Positions 48,534 to 59,632 of a stretch of 64,000 bases of DNA are shown in pieces. Positions within the stretch are counted from its first letter, which is position 1. Every line of letters begins with the position of its first letter. Position numbers and translations under genes: made by a program. Source of the DNA: Zygosaccharomyces rouxii. Taxonomy: Eukaryota; Ascomycota; Saccharomycetes; Saccharomycetales; Saccharomycetaceae. The DNA is taken from the NCBI RefSeq assembly GCF_000026365.1, contig NC_012996.1, forward strand, positions 248,001-312,000, in the 5' to 3' direction. The notes under the pieces were generated by a model. It ran no database searches. It was given only the letters and a program-made list of their open reading frames with translations, and had not been told where the DNA came from.

Positions 48534-51368
48534 ATGAGCCATAACGCTTCTAGCGAGTCCGATAACGGCTTTGACGACATTCAGGACGTAGATGTGGATG
48601 TTTTAGACGCTCAAGACGTCCCTGATGTCGATGTACCAGAAATGCAAGCGCAGGATGCGCAAGATGTTCTAGGTACGTTAGATCAACAGGCTTCAAGCGA
48701 ACACGCTTGTGCTTATTGCGGTATCGATTCTCCTTCGTGTGTGGTGAAGTGTAACTCCTGCCGTCGTTGGTTTTGTAATTCTAAGAACGGAGCTTCCACT
48801 TCACACATTGTTAATCATTTGGTACTTGCACATCACAACGTGGTTTCATTGCATCCAGAATCTGATTTGGGAGATACAGTTTTAGAGTGTTACAATTGTG
48901 GTTGTAAAAATGTTTTCCTACTGGGTTTTGTCTCTGCAAGAGGTGAAGCTGTTGTAGTTTTACTATGCCGTATTCCCTGTGCACAGGCAAAGAACGCCAA
49001 CTGGGATACTGAACAATGGCAACCATTAATTGAAAATCGTCAGTTTTTGAACTGGGTTGCGGAAGAACCTAATGATGAGGAAAGATTGGAGGCAAGACTT
49101 ATTACGCCAACACAAATTTCTAAGTTAGAGGCCAAATGGAAATCTGATAAAAATGCTACTATTAATGATATAGATGCTCCAGAGGAACAAGAAGAAATTC
49201 CCTCTGCTCTTCTGCGTTACCAAGATGCTTATGAATATCAAAGGTCTTATGGTCCGTTGATCAAATTGGAAGCTGATTACGATAAAACTTTGAAAGAATC
49301 TCAAGCTTTAGAACACATTTCTGTCACATGGTCCTTAGGTTTGAACAACCGTCATTTGGCATCGTTTGCGCTTTCAACATTCGAATCAAACGAACTTAAG
49401 ATTGCAGTAGGTGATGAGATGATTCTTCGTTATTCCGGATCTCTACATCCAGAATGGCACGGAAGAGGTTATATTGTACGCCCTCCAAATAGTTTCCAAG
49501 ACGAATTCACCTTAGAGTTGAAACCCAGCAAAACGCCACCGCCAACTCATTTGGGTACTGGATTTACAGCTGAATTCATATGGAAGGGTACGTCTTATGA
49601 TAGAATGCAAGATGCTTTGAAAAAATTTGCGTTAGATAAAAAATCCATCTCCGGATTTCTTTACTACAAAATTTTAGGACATCAAGTGGTCGATATAGCC
49701 TTTGATGTCCCATTGCCTAAAGAATTCTCTATTCCCTTTTTCGCACCACTAAATGCTTCCCAATCTCATGCTGTGGAACATGCTTTACAAAGACCACTCT
49801 CATTGATTCAAGGTCCACCTGGTACAGGTAAGACCGTGACATCTGCTACCATTGTTTACCACTTATCAAAGCTTCACAAGGATCGTATCTTAGTGTGTGC
49901 ACCATCTAACGTTGCTGTAGACCATTTAGCTGCAAAACTGCGTATGTTAGGTCTGAAAGTTGTACGTTTAACCGCTAGGAGTAGAGAGGATGTGGAAAGT
50001 TCCGTATCAGATTTAGCATTGCACAATCTAGTGTCAAGATCAGCTAAGGGTGAGTTGAAGAAATTATTGAAATTAAAAGAAGAAGTTGGTGAACTCTCTG
50101 TTAAGGACACCAAAAAATTTGTGAAGATGGTGAAAATTGCAGAATCTGACATTTTAAAGAAAGCTGACGTTGTCTGTTGTACATGTGTTGGTGCTGGTGA
50201 TAGACGTCTAGGTGCTAAATTTAAAACCGTTCTAATCGATGAAAGTACTCAAGCATCTGAACCTGAATGTCTAATACCTATAGTAAAGGGGGCCATCCAA
50301 GTAATCCTTGTTGGTGATCACCAGCAATTGGGACCAGTTATCTTAGAACGTAAGGCAGGTGATGCTGGTTTGAAACAATCGCTTTTTGAAAGGTTGATCT
50401 CCTTAGGCCACGTTCCTCTACGTTTAGAAGTTCAATATCGTATGAACCCCCACTTGAGTGAATTTCCTAGCAATATGTTTTACGAAGGTAGTCTCCAAAA
50501 TGGTGTAACTATAGAACAACGTACTGTTCCTAATAGTACTTTCCCATGGCCTATTCATGAGGTTCCTATGATGTTTTGGGCTAATTACGGTAGAGAAGAG
50601 ATTTCTGCCAATGGTACATCTTACTTGAACCGTATTGAAGCTATGAACTGTGAACGTATCATAACACGACTGTTCAAAGATGGGGTGAAACCAGAACAGA
50701 TTGGTGTTATTACACCTTATGAAGGTCAAAGAGCTTACATTTTGCAGTACATGCAAATGAATGGGTCTTTAGACACAGACCTTTATGTCAACGTAGAGGT
50801 TGCTTCTGTGGATGCTTTTCAGGGTCGTGAAAAAGACTACATTATTTTGTCCTGTGTACGTGCTAATGACCAGCAGTCAATCGGGTTCTTAAGCGATTCT
50901 CGTCGTATGAATGTTGGTTTGACTCGTGCTAAATATGGGTTAGTGATCCTCGGTAACCCAAGAGCGTTGTCTACAAACGTTTTATGGAATAATCTGCTGA
51001 TCCATTTCAGAGAAAAAGGTTGTCTAGTGGAAGGTTCTTTGAACAATTTACAACTCTGTACTGTGCAACTAACCAGAGTTCGTCAACATAAGAAAGGACG
51101 CCAGGACAAATTCCCATTTAATTTGGGCCCGGAAGTTGGTGAATTTTCTTCATCCAACGATTTCGATACCCAGAGCTTAATGTCGTTTGGTGGCCAAGCA
51201 GATACTTTCAATGATGTATACGCGGCTACTAACGAACTTGCATCATATTTGAATAACGAAGCGTGGAATGCTAAAGAGTACAGGCCCTCGACTGACAAAA
51301 AATCAACTCAACAGAAAGAAGACGTGACTGCAGAACTGAACAAGCAAGTCGAATCATTAAATATATAG
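48534..51368 (+). CDS. NAM7: Upf1 RNA helicase of nonsense-mediated decay
   Basis: A 944-residue superfamily 1 helicase. After an acidic leader comes the Cys/His-rich CH domain (residues about 60-150: CAYCGIDSPSCVVKC, CRRWFCN, HIVNHLVLAHH, CYNCGCKN), which binds Upf2. Helicase motifs are GPPGTGKT (427-434), DEST (569-572), GDHQQLGPV, VQYRMNP and VGLTRAKYGL. The S. cerevisiae protein has 971 residues. Upf1 couples premature termination to mRNA decapping and decay. The gene follows the ISF1-like gene as YMR080C follows YMR081C and is convergent with BUD2, a neighbour contributed by the sister region. Confidence 0.98.
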   Translation: MSHNASSESDNGFDDIQDVDVDVLDAQDVPDVDVPEMQAQDAQDVLGTLDQQASSEHACAYCGIDSPSCVVKCNSCRRWFCNSKNGASTSHIVNHLVLAHHNVVSLHPESDLGDTVLECYNCGCKNVFLLGFVSARGEAVVVLLCRIPCAQAKNANWDTEQWQPLIENRQFLNWVAEEPNDEERLEARLITPTQISKLEAKWKSDKNATINDIDAPEEQEEIPSALLRYQDAYEYQRSYGPLIKLEADYDKTLKESQALEHISVTWSLGLNNRHLASFALSTFESNELKIAVGDEMILRYSGSLHPEWHGRGYIVRPPNSFQDEFTLELKPSKTPPPTHLGTGFTAEFIWKGTSYDRMQDALKKFALDKKSISGFLYYKILGHQVVDIAFDVPLPKEFSIPFFAPLNASQSHAVEHALQRPLSLIQGPPGTGKTVTSATIVYHLSKLHKDRILVCAPSNVAVDHLAAKLRMLGLKVVRLTARSREDVESSVSDLALHNLVSRSAKGELKKLLKLKEEVGELSVKDTKKFVKMVKIAESDILKKADVVCCTCVGAGDRRLGAKFKTVLIDESTQASEPECLIPIVKGAIQVILVGDHQQLGPVILERKAGDAGLKQSLFERLISLGHVPLRLEVQYRMNPHLSEFPSNMFYEGSLQNGVTIEQRTVPNSTFPWPIHEVPMMFWANYGREEISANGTSYLNRIEAMNCERIITRLFKDGVKPEQIGVITPYEGQRAYILQYMQMNGSLDTDLYVNVEVASVDAFQGREKDYIILSCVRANDQQSIGFLSDSRRMNVGLTRAKYGLVILGNPRALSTNVLWNNLLIHFREKGCLVEGSLNNLQLCTVQLTRVRQHKKGRQDKFPFNLGPEVGEFSSSNDFDTQSLMSFGGQADTFNDVYAATNELASYLNNEAWNAKEYRPSTDKKSTQQKEDVTAELNKQVESLNI

Positions 51369-51652
51369 TTTTTCGATCTTGTAATTATTACTTTTCTTCA
51401 TTTTTTGACTGTAATCGTTTTCCGAAGTTATGACAAAGATATTCACAATTGAGAAAAGAGTGAAGATATTAATTTCTATTAAAAAGAGAAAATGCTTTTA
51501 ATTTAGTAGTCGAACAAACCTGTATAAATTTATATATATACAATTACGTTTTATTTTGTTTTACTTCATTGTACTTCATTATCCTCAGTTGAAATTTTAT
51601 GCTGCCTGAGCTAAGTGGAACACCTTTTTATGCAAAAAAAAAAAAATAGCAC

Positions 51653-54600
51653 TCAAGTAGACCTTTTGAAAAGTCTTTTCAATTTCCCTGGACTTTTATC
51701 TCTATTCTTCTCCTTGGAACTCCCGGGTATTATCTTTGGTAATCTTTTAGATTTCAATCTTGTGATATTTCTACTTAGAGACGAAGAACTCTCTGAAGTG
51801 GAAGCATATACTGGAGGTCCATCGGTAGTATCCAAACAGTCAATACCTCCCCATGTAACAATGTTGTCAAATAGGGCAGATTTTTTAGTTTTAAAATCAA
51901 ATAATTTCTCGAGACCTTTCAAGTCTCCCAAATCTCCCCGTAAATTGGCGATCAATTTTTTATCCTTTGTGAAATAAGTGTTGTCGGCTAAGAACTCAGA
52001 ATAATTAGGTTGGTTAAGCACCACTTCGGAGGGATATTCATAATCCGTTAGCATCTGGGTAAGATTACCAATTTTATGGTACAACAACATCGATTCTTGT
52101 TTCAACTGCTCTATGATATCCTCATTCAAATTTGGATTCTCATGCGGTTTATTATCATCCGAAGTAGGAGTTTCACCTCCTTCCAAATACTTAAGTAGAT
52201 CACTGCCAAAAATCTCAGTGTTGTTTTCTGTAATCTTTTCAAATTCTAAGCCTCTAATCATCAATTTTTGGCCCATGACTGGTCTATCACATATCACATC
52301 GTCAGTCCCAAATTTCATGTTCTTGAGCAGATGAAGATTCCCCTCCTTTCTGATCGTTATGCTAGCTAAAAATGTAAAGATCTCAGTTTCTCTTAGATGT
52401 TTGTCGATAAGATATGGGTTCATTGGCAATTCTTTCAATTCCTCCTTGTTCATCGTCAAATTAGGTCTTGCTACACATCCTGCCAATTTCAACTTCTTTG
52501 GAGAAAAATCTATTTTCTTGAGAGTCACTTTATCAATGTAATCTAAAAGTTCGGATTTATGGGACTCTATGAATTCGTTCATTAAAATCATAAATGGCTC
52601 TTTATTGCCAAAATAGGTTATGTTTGAAAGGTTTAATAGCACTTTGCAAATAAGCGTTAGATTTCTCTGAGAAGTTTCATCCAAATGTTCTGATACCCAA
52701 TTAAATAATTTCGGATTTAGGATTACTGGACAGAAAAATCTTAGGAAAAGTACACCGGATACGCAATTTAAAGTAGTATTGAAGTCGTCCTCCATGCAAA
52801 TCAATTCCAATTTTTTCCTGAAAGTTCGCATCTGTTCCCTGATACTCATCGGGAGGTCATTACTTGTGGTATAGATTCTATGCCAAAGCTGGCCAACATA
52901 ATGGCTTAAAGTTTCCTTGTTTCGTGCTACAATTTCTTGCACCAACGCAGGATCACGTTCTTCGATTCTTGCAGGATCCAATTCACAACTAACCTGTTTA
53001 TCAATAACATCTCTAAGGACGTCTCCAATAGATTTATCCAAATATTCATGCCCTACTCGGTAGAAATATTTCTCCATGGATATTGTTAACACGGAATTAC
53101 CTCTAAATAATGTGCTGTAGATGTGAGAGGAAGTTTTGTTTTGAATTGTGTTTCTTGCAATAGAACTGTCTACTACAGATAATTCCCTTTTCAATAATGC
53201 ACCAAACCAATCATTTTCTCTATTGAGGGCCTGAAATATATCTAGGAAAATATCTGAAATGTTATCGATTTTAACATCAACCCCATCCGAAAAATCTTGA
53301 ACCAAACCACAAAGTTCTTCAGGGTCTACGATTTGTAACAGTTTTTCCATTCTGGTAAAATTAGAAGACGGAAGTACTAGAATTAAACTTGATACGATTT
53401 TTATGCACAATGTACCAATTTCTTCATTTTTTCTGATGGCAGACATCACTGGCAACCTAGTTTCCTTAATCAATTTGGGATCGTTAATATTTTCCTGGGA
53501 CAATTCTATGTATCCAATAGTTTTATCTGGTGTTTTAGCATCAAACGATCTTTTCTTAATGTCCAGCCTTAGGTCGTTAACTAGTAATGATTCATGAAAT
53601 TTGAAAATTTCTCTCCAAAATGGTGAGTAAGATTGATCCACCACAGGTGTGCGGCCGCATTTGTACCCCCACATTGATAATTCAACATATAATGAAGGTA
53701 ATTCATCATCAACTTCTGATTCTTTAAAACGACCTTCTAGAATGGAAAGAGAAAATGAATTGGAAACACGTACGTGGTTTGACTTATCAGCAGCGATTAA
53801 TGAGAAATTCTCTGCGATTGCAAACGATTTTAATGCAACGAACCAATCTTCTACATCGATCTTCAATGGGAATTTTAAAAGTATTGCAGAATTATGAGCA
53901 TGTTTCGAAGTATGAATAAATTTTTGATTCCTAACGAGTTTTAAGCTCTTCCTCAAACTAGGGATCGCCTTAAGGAACAGGTAGTTTTCGGTTCCCAGTG
54001 AAGAATCAGGAATACGAATTTCTGATCGCAGTAAAACAGCTATATTCAACGAATAGATTAAAGTACCATCCTGCTGCAATAATAGATCTAGAACACCATT
54101 AGATTTTAAAACCCCCATTGCAGGAAACCAACCTTCTTCTATTTCAGAATTGGGTAAAAAATCAGGTTTATTCAGTTTGTTATCAACTGGGACAATCTTG
54201 TTTAAAACGGGACCAAAGACATATAATTGGGAAACTAGTAAATTCGTAGCACCATCATCTCCATCTAATACAGGTTTCTGAGGTGTGAATTTTTCAAATA
54301 TACCATTTTTCCTCAATCCACTCCACCACATAAGTGCACAAACCAATTCTTCAAAAGTACTTGCATCTTGAACCCTTAGATAAATCTTCTTTAAGCCTAC
54401 GGAAACTTGAATCGTGGGGAAAACTCCATTATGCTTTTCAATGAACTTAACCTTACAATTTTGTAGGTGGTCTATTAAATCTGATTCATCAGTTTCCTTA
54501 CAACATCGCAGTGACCCAACATCTGTAATTTGGCACCTATTCTTGTTCCAACTATTACTAGAGTGTAGGTCGTACGACCAATAGACATCGCCTCCAAAAC

Positions 54601-54688
54601 TACCTCTGAGAGATTGCATTGTAGACAGGAATTTATCCAGATCAAATCTGGCTCGTGAGAATGAACTTCTCACCGAGGAATCAGACAT
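51653..54688 (-). CDS. BUD2: GTPase-activating protein for Rsr1/Bud1
   Basis: A 1011-residue protein (S. cerevisiae 1104). The N-terminal half has PH/C2-like segments (for example VELSMWGYKCGRTPVVD). The Ras-GAP domain spans about residues 480-760. TLFRGNSVLT carries the probable arginine finger, FLRFFCPVILNP is the hallmark FLR motif, and the structure ends with KVLLNLSNITYFGNKEPFM. The C terminus is basic (PGKLKRLFKRST), possibly a membrane or localisation signal. Bud2 stimulates GTP hydrolysis by Rsr1 and so sets bud-site selection. Location beside the ISF1/MBR1-like gene matches YKL092C. Confidence 0.93.
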   Translation of the reverse strand: MSDSSVRSSFSRARFDLDKFLSTMQSLRGSFGGDVYWSYDLHSSNSWNKNRCQITDVGSLRCCKETDESDLIDHLQNCKVKFIEKHNGVFPTIQVSVGLKKIYLRVQDASTFEELVCALMWWSGLRKNGIFEKFTPQKPVLDGDDGATNLLVSQLYVFGPVLNKIVPVDNKLNKPDFLPNSEIEEGWFPAMGVLKSNGVLDLLLQQDGTLIYSLNIAVLLRSEIRIPDSSLGTENYLFLKAIPSLRKSLKLVRNQKFIHTSKHAHNSAILLKFPLKIDVEDWFVALKSFAIAENFSLIAADKSNHVRVSNSFSLSILEGRFKESEVDDELPSLYVELSMWGYKCGRTPVVDQSYSPFWREIFKFHESLLVNDLRLDIKKRSFDAKTPDKTIGYIELSQENINDPKLIKETRLPVMSAIRKNEEIGTLCIKIVSSLILVLPSSNFTRMEKLLQIVDPEELCGLVQDFSDGVDVKIDNISDIFLDIFQALNRENDWFGALLKRELSVVDSSIARNTIQNKTSSHIYSTLFRGNSVLTISMEKYFYRVGHEYLDKSIGDVLRDVIDKQVSCELDPARIEERDPALVQEIVARNKETLSHYVGQLWHRIYTTSNDLPMSIREQMRTFRKKLELICMEDDFNTTLNCVSGVLFLRFFCPVILNPKLFNWVSEHLDETSQRNLTLICKVLLNLSNITYFGNKEPFMILMNEFIESHKSELLDYIDKVTLKKIDFSPKKLKLAGCVARPNLTMNKEELKELPMNPYLIDKHLRETEIFTFLASITIRKEGNLHLLKNMKFGTDDVICDRPVMGQKLMIRGLEFEKITENNTEIFGSDLLKYLEGGETPTSDDNKPHENPNLNEDIIEQLKQESMLLYHKIGNLTQMLTDYEYPSEVVLNQPNYSEFLADNTYFTKDKKLIANLRGDLGDLKGLEKLFDFKTKKSALFDNIVTWGGIDCLDTTDGPPVYASTSESSSSLSRNITRLKSKRLPKIIPGSSKEKNRDKSPGKLKRLFKRST

Positions 54689-55086
54689 AGTTTCCTGAGC
54701 CAGTAGAATTGAATCAGGATCCTTTACACAAGCAAGGGACTAAGTACAAATCCGTAATTCAACTAACAACTTCTATGTAGTTTTAAATTGTGCCTCTTTT
54801 CGAAACAACGCCGCGTTCTTTACATTGATTCAAATTCTAGACATCTGTAACTCGCAATCAAGAATTATTGTAAGAATAGTTCACATACCATATATAAAAT
54901 ATAAAACTAGCTAAACAATCGTGAAATTCGATAAAAAGACCAATTGCTCATCGTAATCGGTATGTGTGTGATTTAAAAGATTCTATGTCAATAATTTGGG
55001 TGAAAAAATTCTCTGGTGACTAGTCCATCTGAATTCGATTTACATTATTCTTGTTCATGGGTTGTAAGCTTGTATTAATTAGTTAA
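54689..55086. other. Intergenic region, BUD2 promoter / SEC14 3' end
   Basis: About 400 bases of AT-rich DNA. No gene, RNA or repeat was recognised. Confidence 0.5.
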
Positions 55087-56082
55087 TCAATTCATGGAAA
55101 ACATCTTAGGGCCTTCACCTTCGGGACCGATGTATTTTGGATCTCTCCATGGACCGACATCGGACAAGTATAGACCACCTTCAGATTCAGACACCTTGGA
55201 TTTACCACCGAATTTTTCAGGTAGATTTTCGGCAGGAATTTGTTTCAACAGATCCTTTTGGTAAGATGAACTTAAGATAAAAATCTTTGAAACAGTAACT
55301 GGATCCAAAAATGGTTTGAACAGTTTGAAAGCTGTTGAGAAACCGAATGGTGCGTTAATTAAATAGAATTTACCCATTCTTTCAGGATAGTAGTTTTGGC
55401 CAATGTTAGAAGCTTCCTTCACATAGGATAAAACTTGGTAAGCACTTGAAATGGAAATACCCTTCAAGTCCATAATGGTACAAGAAGTCTCTTGCAAATA
55501 TCCGCTGTATCTAGAGCATGCAGGCAATCTATATTTGCAGAAGGATTCGTATTCCCAGATCAAATTCTTTATCATACGTTCTTGTGTCGTAATCTTGTAC
55601 ATTTCAGTCAAATTGACAGAACCCAATTCTTCAAAATAGACTGGACGACCATCAACATCAGTCTTGTGGTAATATTGAGGATAATATTTAGCGACTAATG
55701 GCTTTTCGTCGTACCTGAAATCTTTCAAGATAGTATCAACACCATTTTCTTTCCTCCAGTTTTCACAGTTGACGTACATTTCCTTGGCAAGTTTCACATC
55801 AAACTTTCTGGCTCTCAAGAATCTCAATAGTGTGGAATCATCAGTTCTTTCGGTGTATCCTGCACTCTCTAAGATTGATCTCAATTCTGCAAGGGCCTTC
55901 TTTTGAGCATCATCTAAATTACCTGGAGTACCAGATCCAGCTTCTGGTCTGCAAGATTGTGGATAACTTTCAAAAATTTCTTTCTCTGCTGCCTACAAAA
56001 TAGAAAAACCTGTTAGTAAAATGTATTCTTCTCATCATAACAACACTCCCCCGAGGAGTTACACGAAACATACCGTAACCAT
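55087..56082 (-). CDS. SEC14: Phosphatidylinositol/phosphatidylcholine transfer protein (spliced)
   Basis: Two exons: 56074-56082 (ATG-GTT-ACG, three codons) and 55087-55992. They join to a 304-residue protein, the same length as S. cerevisiae Sec14. The N terminus [15 protein letters not shown] aligns with MVTQQEKEFLESYPQ. The CRAL-TRIO lipid-binding fold is clear: [30 protein letters not shown] in part, [33 protein letters not shown], and FGGKSKV. Sec14 exchanges PI and PC and stimulates PI4P production to support Golgi secretion. The gene is convergent-side neighbour of BUD2 and divergent from CTF18, matching YMR079W-YMR078C. Confidence 0.96.
55993..56073 (-). other. SEC14 spliceosomal intron (81 bases)
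   Basis: The 5' splice site is GTATGT (56068-56073) and the branch site TACTAAC (56012-56018), about 20 bases from the 3' splice site TAG ending at 55993. All three match the yeast consensus. It sits after codon 3, an early phase 0 position like the S. cerevisiae SEC14 intron, but is about half as long as I recall for that intron. Confidence 0.95.
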
Positions 56083-56401
56083 ATTGAACACACTTAGCGT
56101 TTCTTTTCTATCTAATCAGCGATCCCCAACAAATAAATATGCAGATCAGTGTACGATTTCTCACTAGACCTCCTGGAATCCCCGTATTCTCTGAACCCTT
56201 CAAAGAGTGAAGTGGCATTTAGTATCCTCAGTTAGCATACGCTTTGCTCAGCTTTGTTTGTCCTGTGTGTGAAAAGAAAATGATCATTTTTAACGTCGCA
56301 TTAATTATAAAACGAGTTCCGGTATTCAAAGGTCATCTAAGGTTAAGGTCCATTGGATTTAAAGGTGATAGAGCTTGTTTGACGTCCATTGGGTAATTTT
56401 A

Positions 56402-58522
56402 ATGGATTCTACGGTACCGAATTGTACTTCCATAGGTGAGAGCTTCTTATTTGGTGGATCCGGTGGTGAAAAAGAGTCGGTAAAAGAGGTCGGAAAGAAT
56501 GATTCCAATAATGGTGATCGTGAATTCGTTAGTGGGTCTGGTAAAGTGGTAAGACTTCGAAAGCGTGTCAATTCATCCGTTGAAAACTATGGAGGGTCTC
56601 TTTGGCGTGAAGATGAGACATATGGTATTAATATCAATGCATTACTCGACAAAATTGAATCTGAGAGTGCTTCTAACGGTCACCATCAGGATGAAAAGGC
56701 TTCTAACCTTCATGATAACGAATTATGGGTTGAGAAATGGCGTCCCAGAAGGTTTATTGATCTTGTCGGGAATGAGAAGACTAATAGAAGGGTTTTACGT
56801 TGGTTAAGACAGTGGTCACCGGCGGTATTCCAAGAATCTTTGCCTCAACCGTTGTATGAAAATGAATTTGACCCTCTGCAGAGACCTGCGAAGAGAATTC
56901 TTCTCTTGCATGGTCCTCCAGGGATTGGTAAGACTTCAGTGGCTCATGTTATTGCCAAACAAGCAGGTTATACTGTAGCAGAAATCAATGCAAGTGATGA
57001 AAGAGGTGGTTGGCAAGTCAGGGATAAGATTTTAAATACATTGTTTAACCATACTTTTAATCAGAGCCCCGTGTGCCTGGTTGCAGATGAAATTGATGGG
57101 ACGCTAGAGAGTGGATTTATTAAAGTGCTCATCGATGTTGTTAATTCAGACGCGAGGGCCACTAGAAAGATGGGCGTTCCTAAGAAGGGTAAAAAGAATA
57201 GAGATAAATTGTTACTGAGACCAATAATAGCTGTCTGTAACAATTTATATGCCCCAGCTTTGGAAAAATTGAAACCACTTTGTGAAATTGTTCCATTTAA
57301 GAGACCTTCAGATTTTTCACTAAATGAAAGGTTAGATACCATTTGTAGAGTAGAAGGTGTCAAGATACATTCCAAGAGCTTAAAGGACTTAATAGATCTT
57401 TCCCAAGGTGATGTAAGAAATTGTGTTAACAATTTGCAATTTTGGGCAACAGGAACATCATCTCAGGCATCATCATCATCAATGGATACTGATCCTATGG
57501 GGAAGGACTTCTCGTCTTCATGGTATGGTTTAGTTAATTCCATTTTTCAAAGAGACCCCCATAGAGAATCCAGGGATCAGCTATCGTCACTATCCCAACA
57601 AATTGAGCTAAATGGTAATTACGATAGAATTGTGCAAGGTTGTCATTCCATTTTCCCTCGAGTGAAATATTCGGATAATGGTGTTATAAAACCATCTCGA
57701 ATAGCAGATTGGCTGTATTTCCATGATCTAATGAATAAATCTCTTTATCAACACAATGGTGAATTAATGCGTTACTGTGCCGCTGTGCCATTACAATTCG
57801 CTCACATGTTTGGAGATATCGCAAACAAAGAGGATATTCAAGTGAAGAATTCTCAATATGAGTTTAACGAATTAAGAAAATTCACCATGGATATTACCAA
57901 TTGCATAGCACATCAAACGCTGAAAAGATCACCAGCGGTACAGACTTTCACTTCGCGCCAATCACTAATATTTGAGACTTTGCCCTATTTGGATAGCATG
58001 ATTTCCGCAGACGTATCCAAATGTAAAAACCTAAAGGTTAAACAAGCAATATATGACAATTTAGCTGAATTGTTGAATTTTTATCAGCTAAACGTTGTGG
58101 CAAGAAATCACGATTCGTTAGAAGGTAAAAAGATTCTAAGCATAGATCCACCATTGGATCAAATTGTCCTTCTTGACAATAAAAGAAAACAAGAAGTACT
58201 TTCTAAAAGACCAGGCTCGTTGAATTTCTTACTGGCAAAATTTGAAGAGAATAAAGCTAGGAAAAGACATGTTGATCAAACTATGGAGAAAAGAGAGAGA
58301 GAAGATGAAGTTCGAGTGAAAAGGTCCAAGACTGCTATGGCATCAGGAAATACTGTGGATTTTTTCAAAACTCAGTACGGAATCAATGAGCCTAATAAAT
58401 TAGACACTGAAGTGCCTATTTCTAAACATCAAGAGGATGAAATTCGTACCTGGGTAAGGTACAAGGAAGGTTTTTCAGATGCTGTTAGGAAAAATGTAGC
58501 ATGGAGCAGCCTATGGTCATGA
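56402..58522 (+). CDS. CTF18: Ctf18 subunit of the alternative RFC clamp loader
   Basis: A 706-residue AAA+ protein starting at the ATG at 56402 (MDSTVPNCTSIGESF); the nine codons before it can only start at TTG. Walker A is GPPGIGKT (171-178) and Walker B VADEIDG. The preceding LWVEKWRPRRFIDLVGNE is the clamp-loader signature before the AAA domain. EINASDERGG follows. The end VRKNVAWSSLW (tail) resembles the Ctf8/Dcc1-binding C terminus. The S. cerevisiae protein has 741 residues. Ctf18-RFC loads PCNA and supports sister-chromatid cohesion and the replication checkpoint. It lies in tandem with VPS20, as YMR078C-YMR077C. Confidence 0.95.
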   Translation: MDSTVPNCTSIGESFLFGGSGGEKESVKEVGKNDSNNGDREFVSGSGKVVRLRKRVNSSVENYGGSLWREDETYGININALLDKIESESASNGHHQDEKASNLHDNELWVEKWRPRRFIDLVGNEKTNRRVLRWLRQWSPAVFQESLPQPLYENEFDPLQRPAKRILLLHGPPGIGKTSVAHVIAKQAGYTVAEINASDERGGWQVRDKILNTLFNHTFNQSPVCLVADEIDGTLESGFIKVLIDVVNSDARATRKMGVPKKGKKNRDKLLLRPIIAVCNNLYAPALEKLKPLCEIVPFKRPSDFSLNERLDTICRVEGVKIHSKSLKDLIDLSQGDVRNCVNNLQFWATGTSSQASSSSMDTDPMGKDFSSSWYGLVNSIFQRDPHRESRDQLSSLSQQIELNGNYDRIVQGCHSIFPRVKYSDNGVIKPSRIADWLYFHDLMNKSLYQHNGELMRYCAAVPLQFAHMFGDIANKEDIQVKNSQYEFNELRKFTMDITNCIAHQTLKRSPAVQTFTSRQSLIFETLPYLDSMISADVSKCKNLKVKQAIYDNLAELLNFYQLNVVARNHDSLEGKKILSIDPPLDQIVLLDNKRKQEVLSKRPGSLNFLLAKFEENKARKRHVDQTMEKREREDEVRVKRSKTAMASGNTVDFFKTQYGINEPNKLDTEVPISKHQEDEIRTWVRYKEGFSDAVRKNVAWSSLWS

Positions 58523-58788
58523 TAAATTTATGTTTACAACCGCTTTAAATACACTTTAACTACATTTATTTAATAATCGGTATTCTTATTTGTATTATTA
58601 TTTTTACTGCTGAACCCTTTTGATGGTTCCGGGACGTGGTGTCGCTCAGTTGTCAGACAGAAACATTATAAAGGACTTATACAATAGTCAAACTGTATGT
58701 ATATTGAATCATTCATGGTATAAGAAACTATTAGACGGTTGCTGGTGCCCTTGAATTGGTCTGAAAGGTTAATTCTGAAGGTTTTAGA

Positions 58789-59433
58789 ATGGGACAAAGG
58801 CCCAGCAGAGTTAAAATTACTAAAAATGATAGGGCAATACTACAGTTAAAGAGATCGAAGGATGAAATTCATAAATTCGCCAAGAGAACAGATAATCTCA
58901 TAGCAAGTGAAAGAGTTAGGCTGAAAACGATGATTCAAGAAGATCCTAAACATTATAAAGAAAACCCCAAGATACGGTTTCTGCTGAAGAGGATTCATTA
59001 TCAAAACCATCTTTTAGAACAAGCAGGAGATCAGTTAATCAATTTGGAGAATTTAGTATCCACGCTTGAATTTAAATTAGTTGAATTGCAATTTGTTAAG
59101 GGTTTAGAACATGGTAATGAGATTCTTTCAAAGCTCAACAAGGAATTTAAAGGTGCAGATCAGTTAATGGACAACGTACAATCTCAAACAAGTTATCAGA
59201 ATGAGATTAACGACGTGCTGGCACGCAGCGTAGTTGGTGTTGATGATTTTGAGGAAGAATTGGATAAAGAATTGGATCAATTGGAGGAACAGTTTATTCT
59301 CAAGAAGGAACCACAGAAAGAACCAGAGATTCAAATGCCCTCTACAGAAGGATTACCAGATTTGAAATCCGAAGAACAAGATTCTGCAGAACACGCCTCT
59401 GAAGAAATTATCGGAGAAAGAGCTTTAGCTTAG
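58789..59433 (+). CDS. VPS20: ESCRT-III subunit Vps20
   Basis: A 214-residue charged, coiled-coil protein (S. cerevisiae 221). MGQRPSRV starts with the N-myristoylation signal of Vps20. Conserved helices include DRAILQLKRSKDEIHKFAKR (residues about 14-33), RFLLKRIHYQNHLLEQA, and DQLINLENLVSTLEFKLVE. The acidic C-terminal half holds MPSTEGLP. Vps20 nucleates Snf7 filaments downstream of ESCRT-II (Vps25) for multivesicular-body sorting. It is in tandem 266 bases after CTF18 and convergent with DJP1. Confidence 0.95.
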   Translation: MGQRPSRVKITKNDRAILQLKRSKDEIHKFAKRTDNLIASERVRLKTMIQEDPKHYKENPKIRFLLKRIHYQNHLLEQAGDQLINLENLVSTLEFKLVELQFVKGLEHGNEILSKLNKEFKGADQLMDNVQSQTSYQNEINDVLARSVVGVDDFEEELDKELDQLEEQFILKKEPQKEPEIQMPSTEGLPDLKSEEQDSAEHASEEIIGERALA

Positions 59434-59632
59434 GCGTAAGATCCTTTTTATTTTTATGCATACACAAAAATTCTGTTAATTCTTTTAAGCAAATAATGAC
59501 TATTAGCATATGACTGATACGTTACAAGCAATTGACAACGTCGATAGTGTAATCTAATGTAATGTAGTGGAATGAGGCAGTAGAATAAAAATAATAACGA
59601 TAAAAATTCTGAATTTACATGAATATCTGCTT

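Noticed and set aside
51419..51430. TTTTCCGAAG resembling the CDEIII core
   Set aside because: The bases to the left are NAM7 coding sequence, not an AT-rich CDEII, and there is no CDEI.
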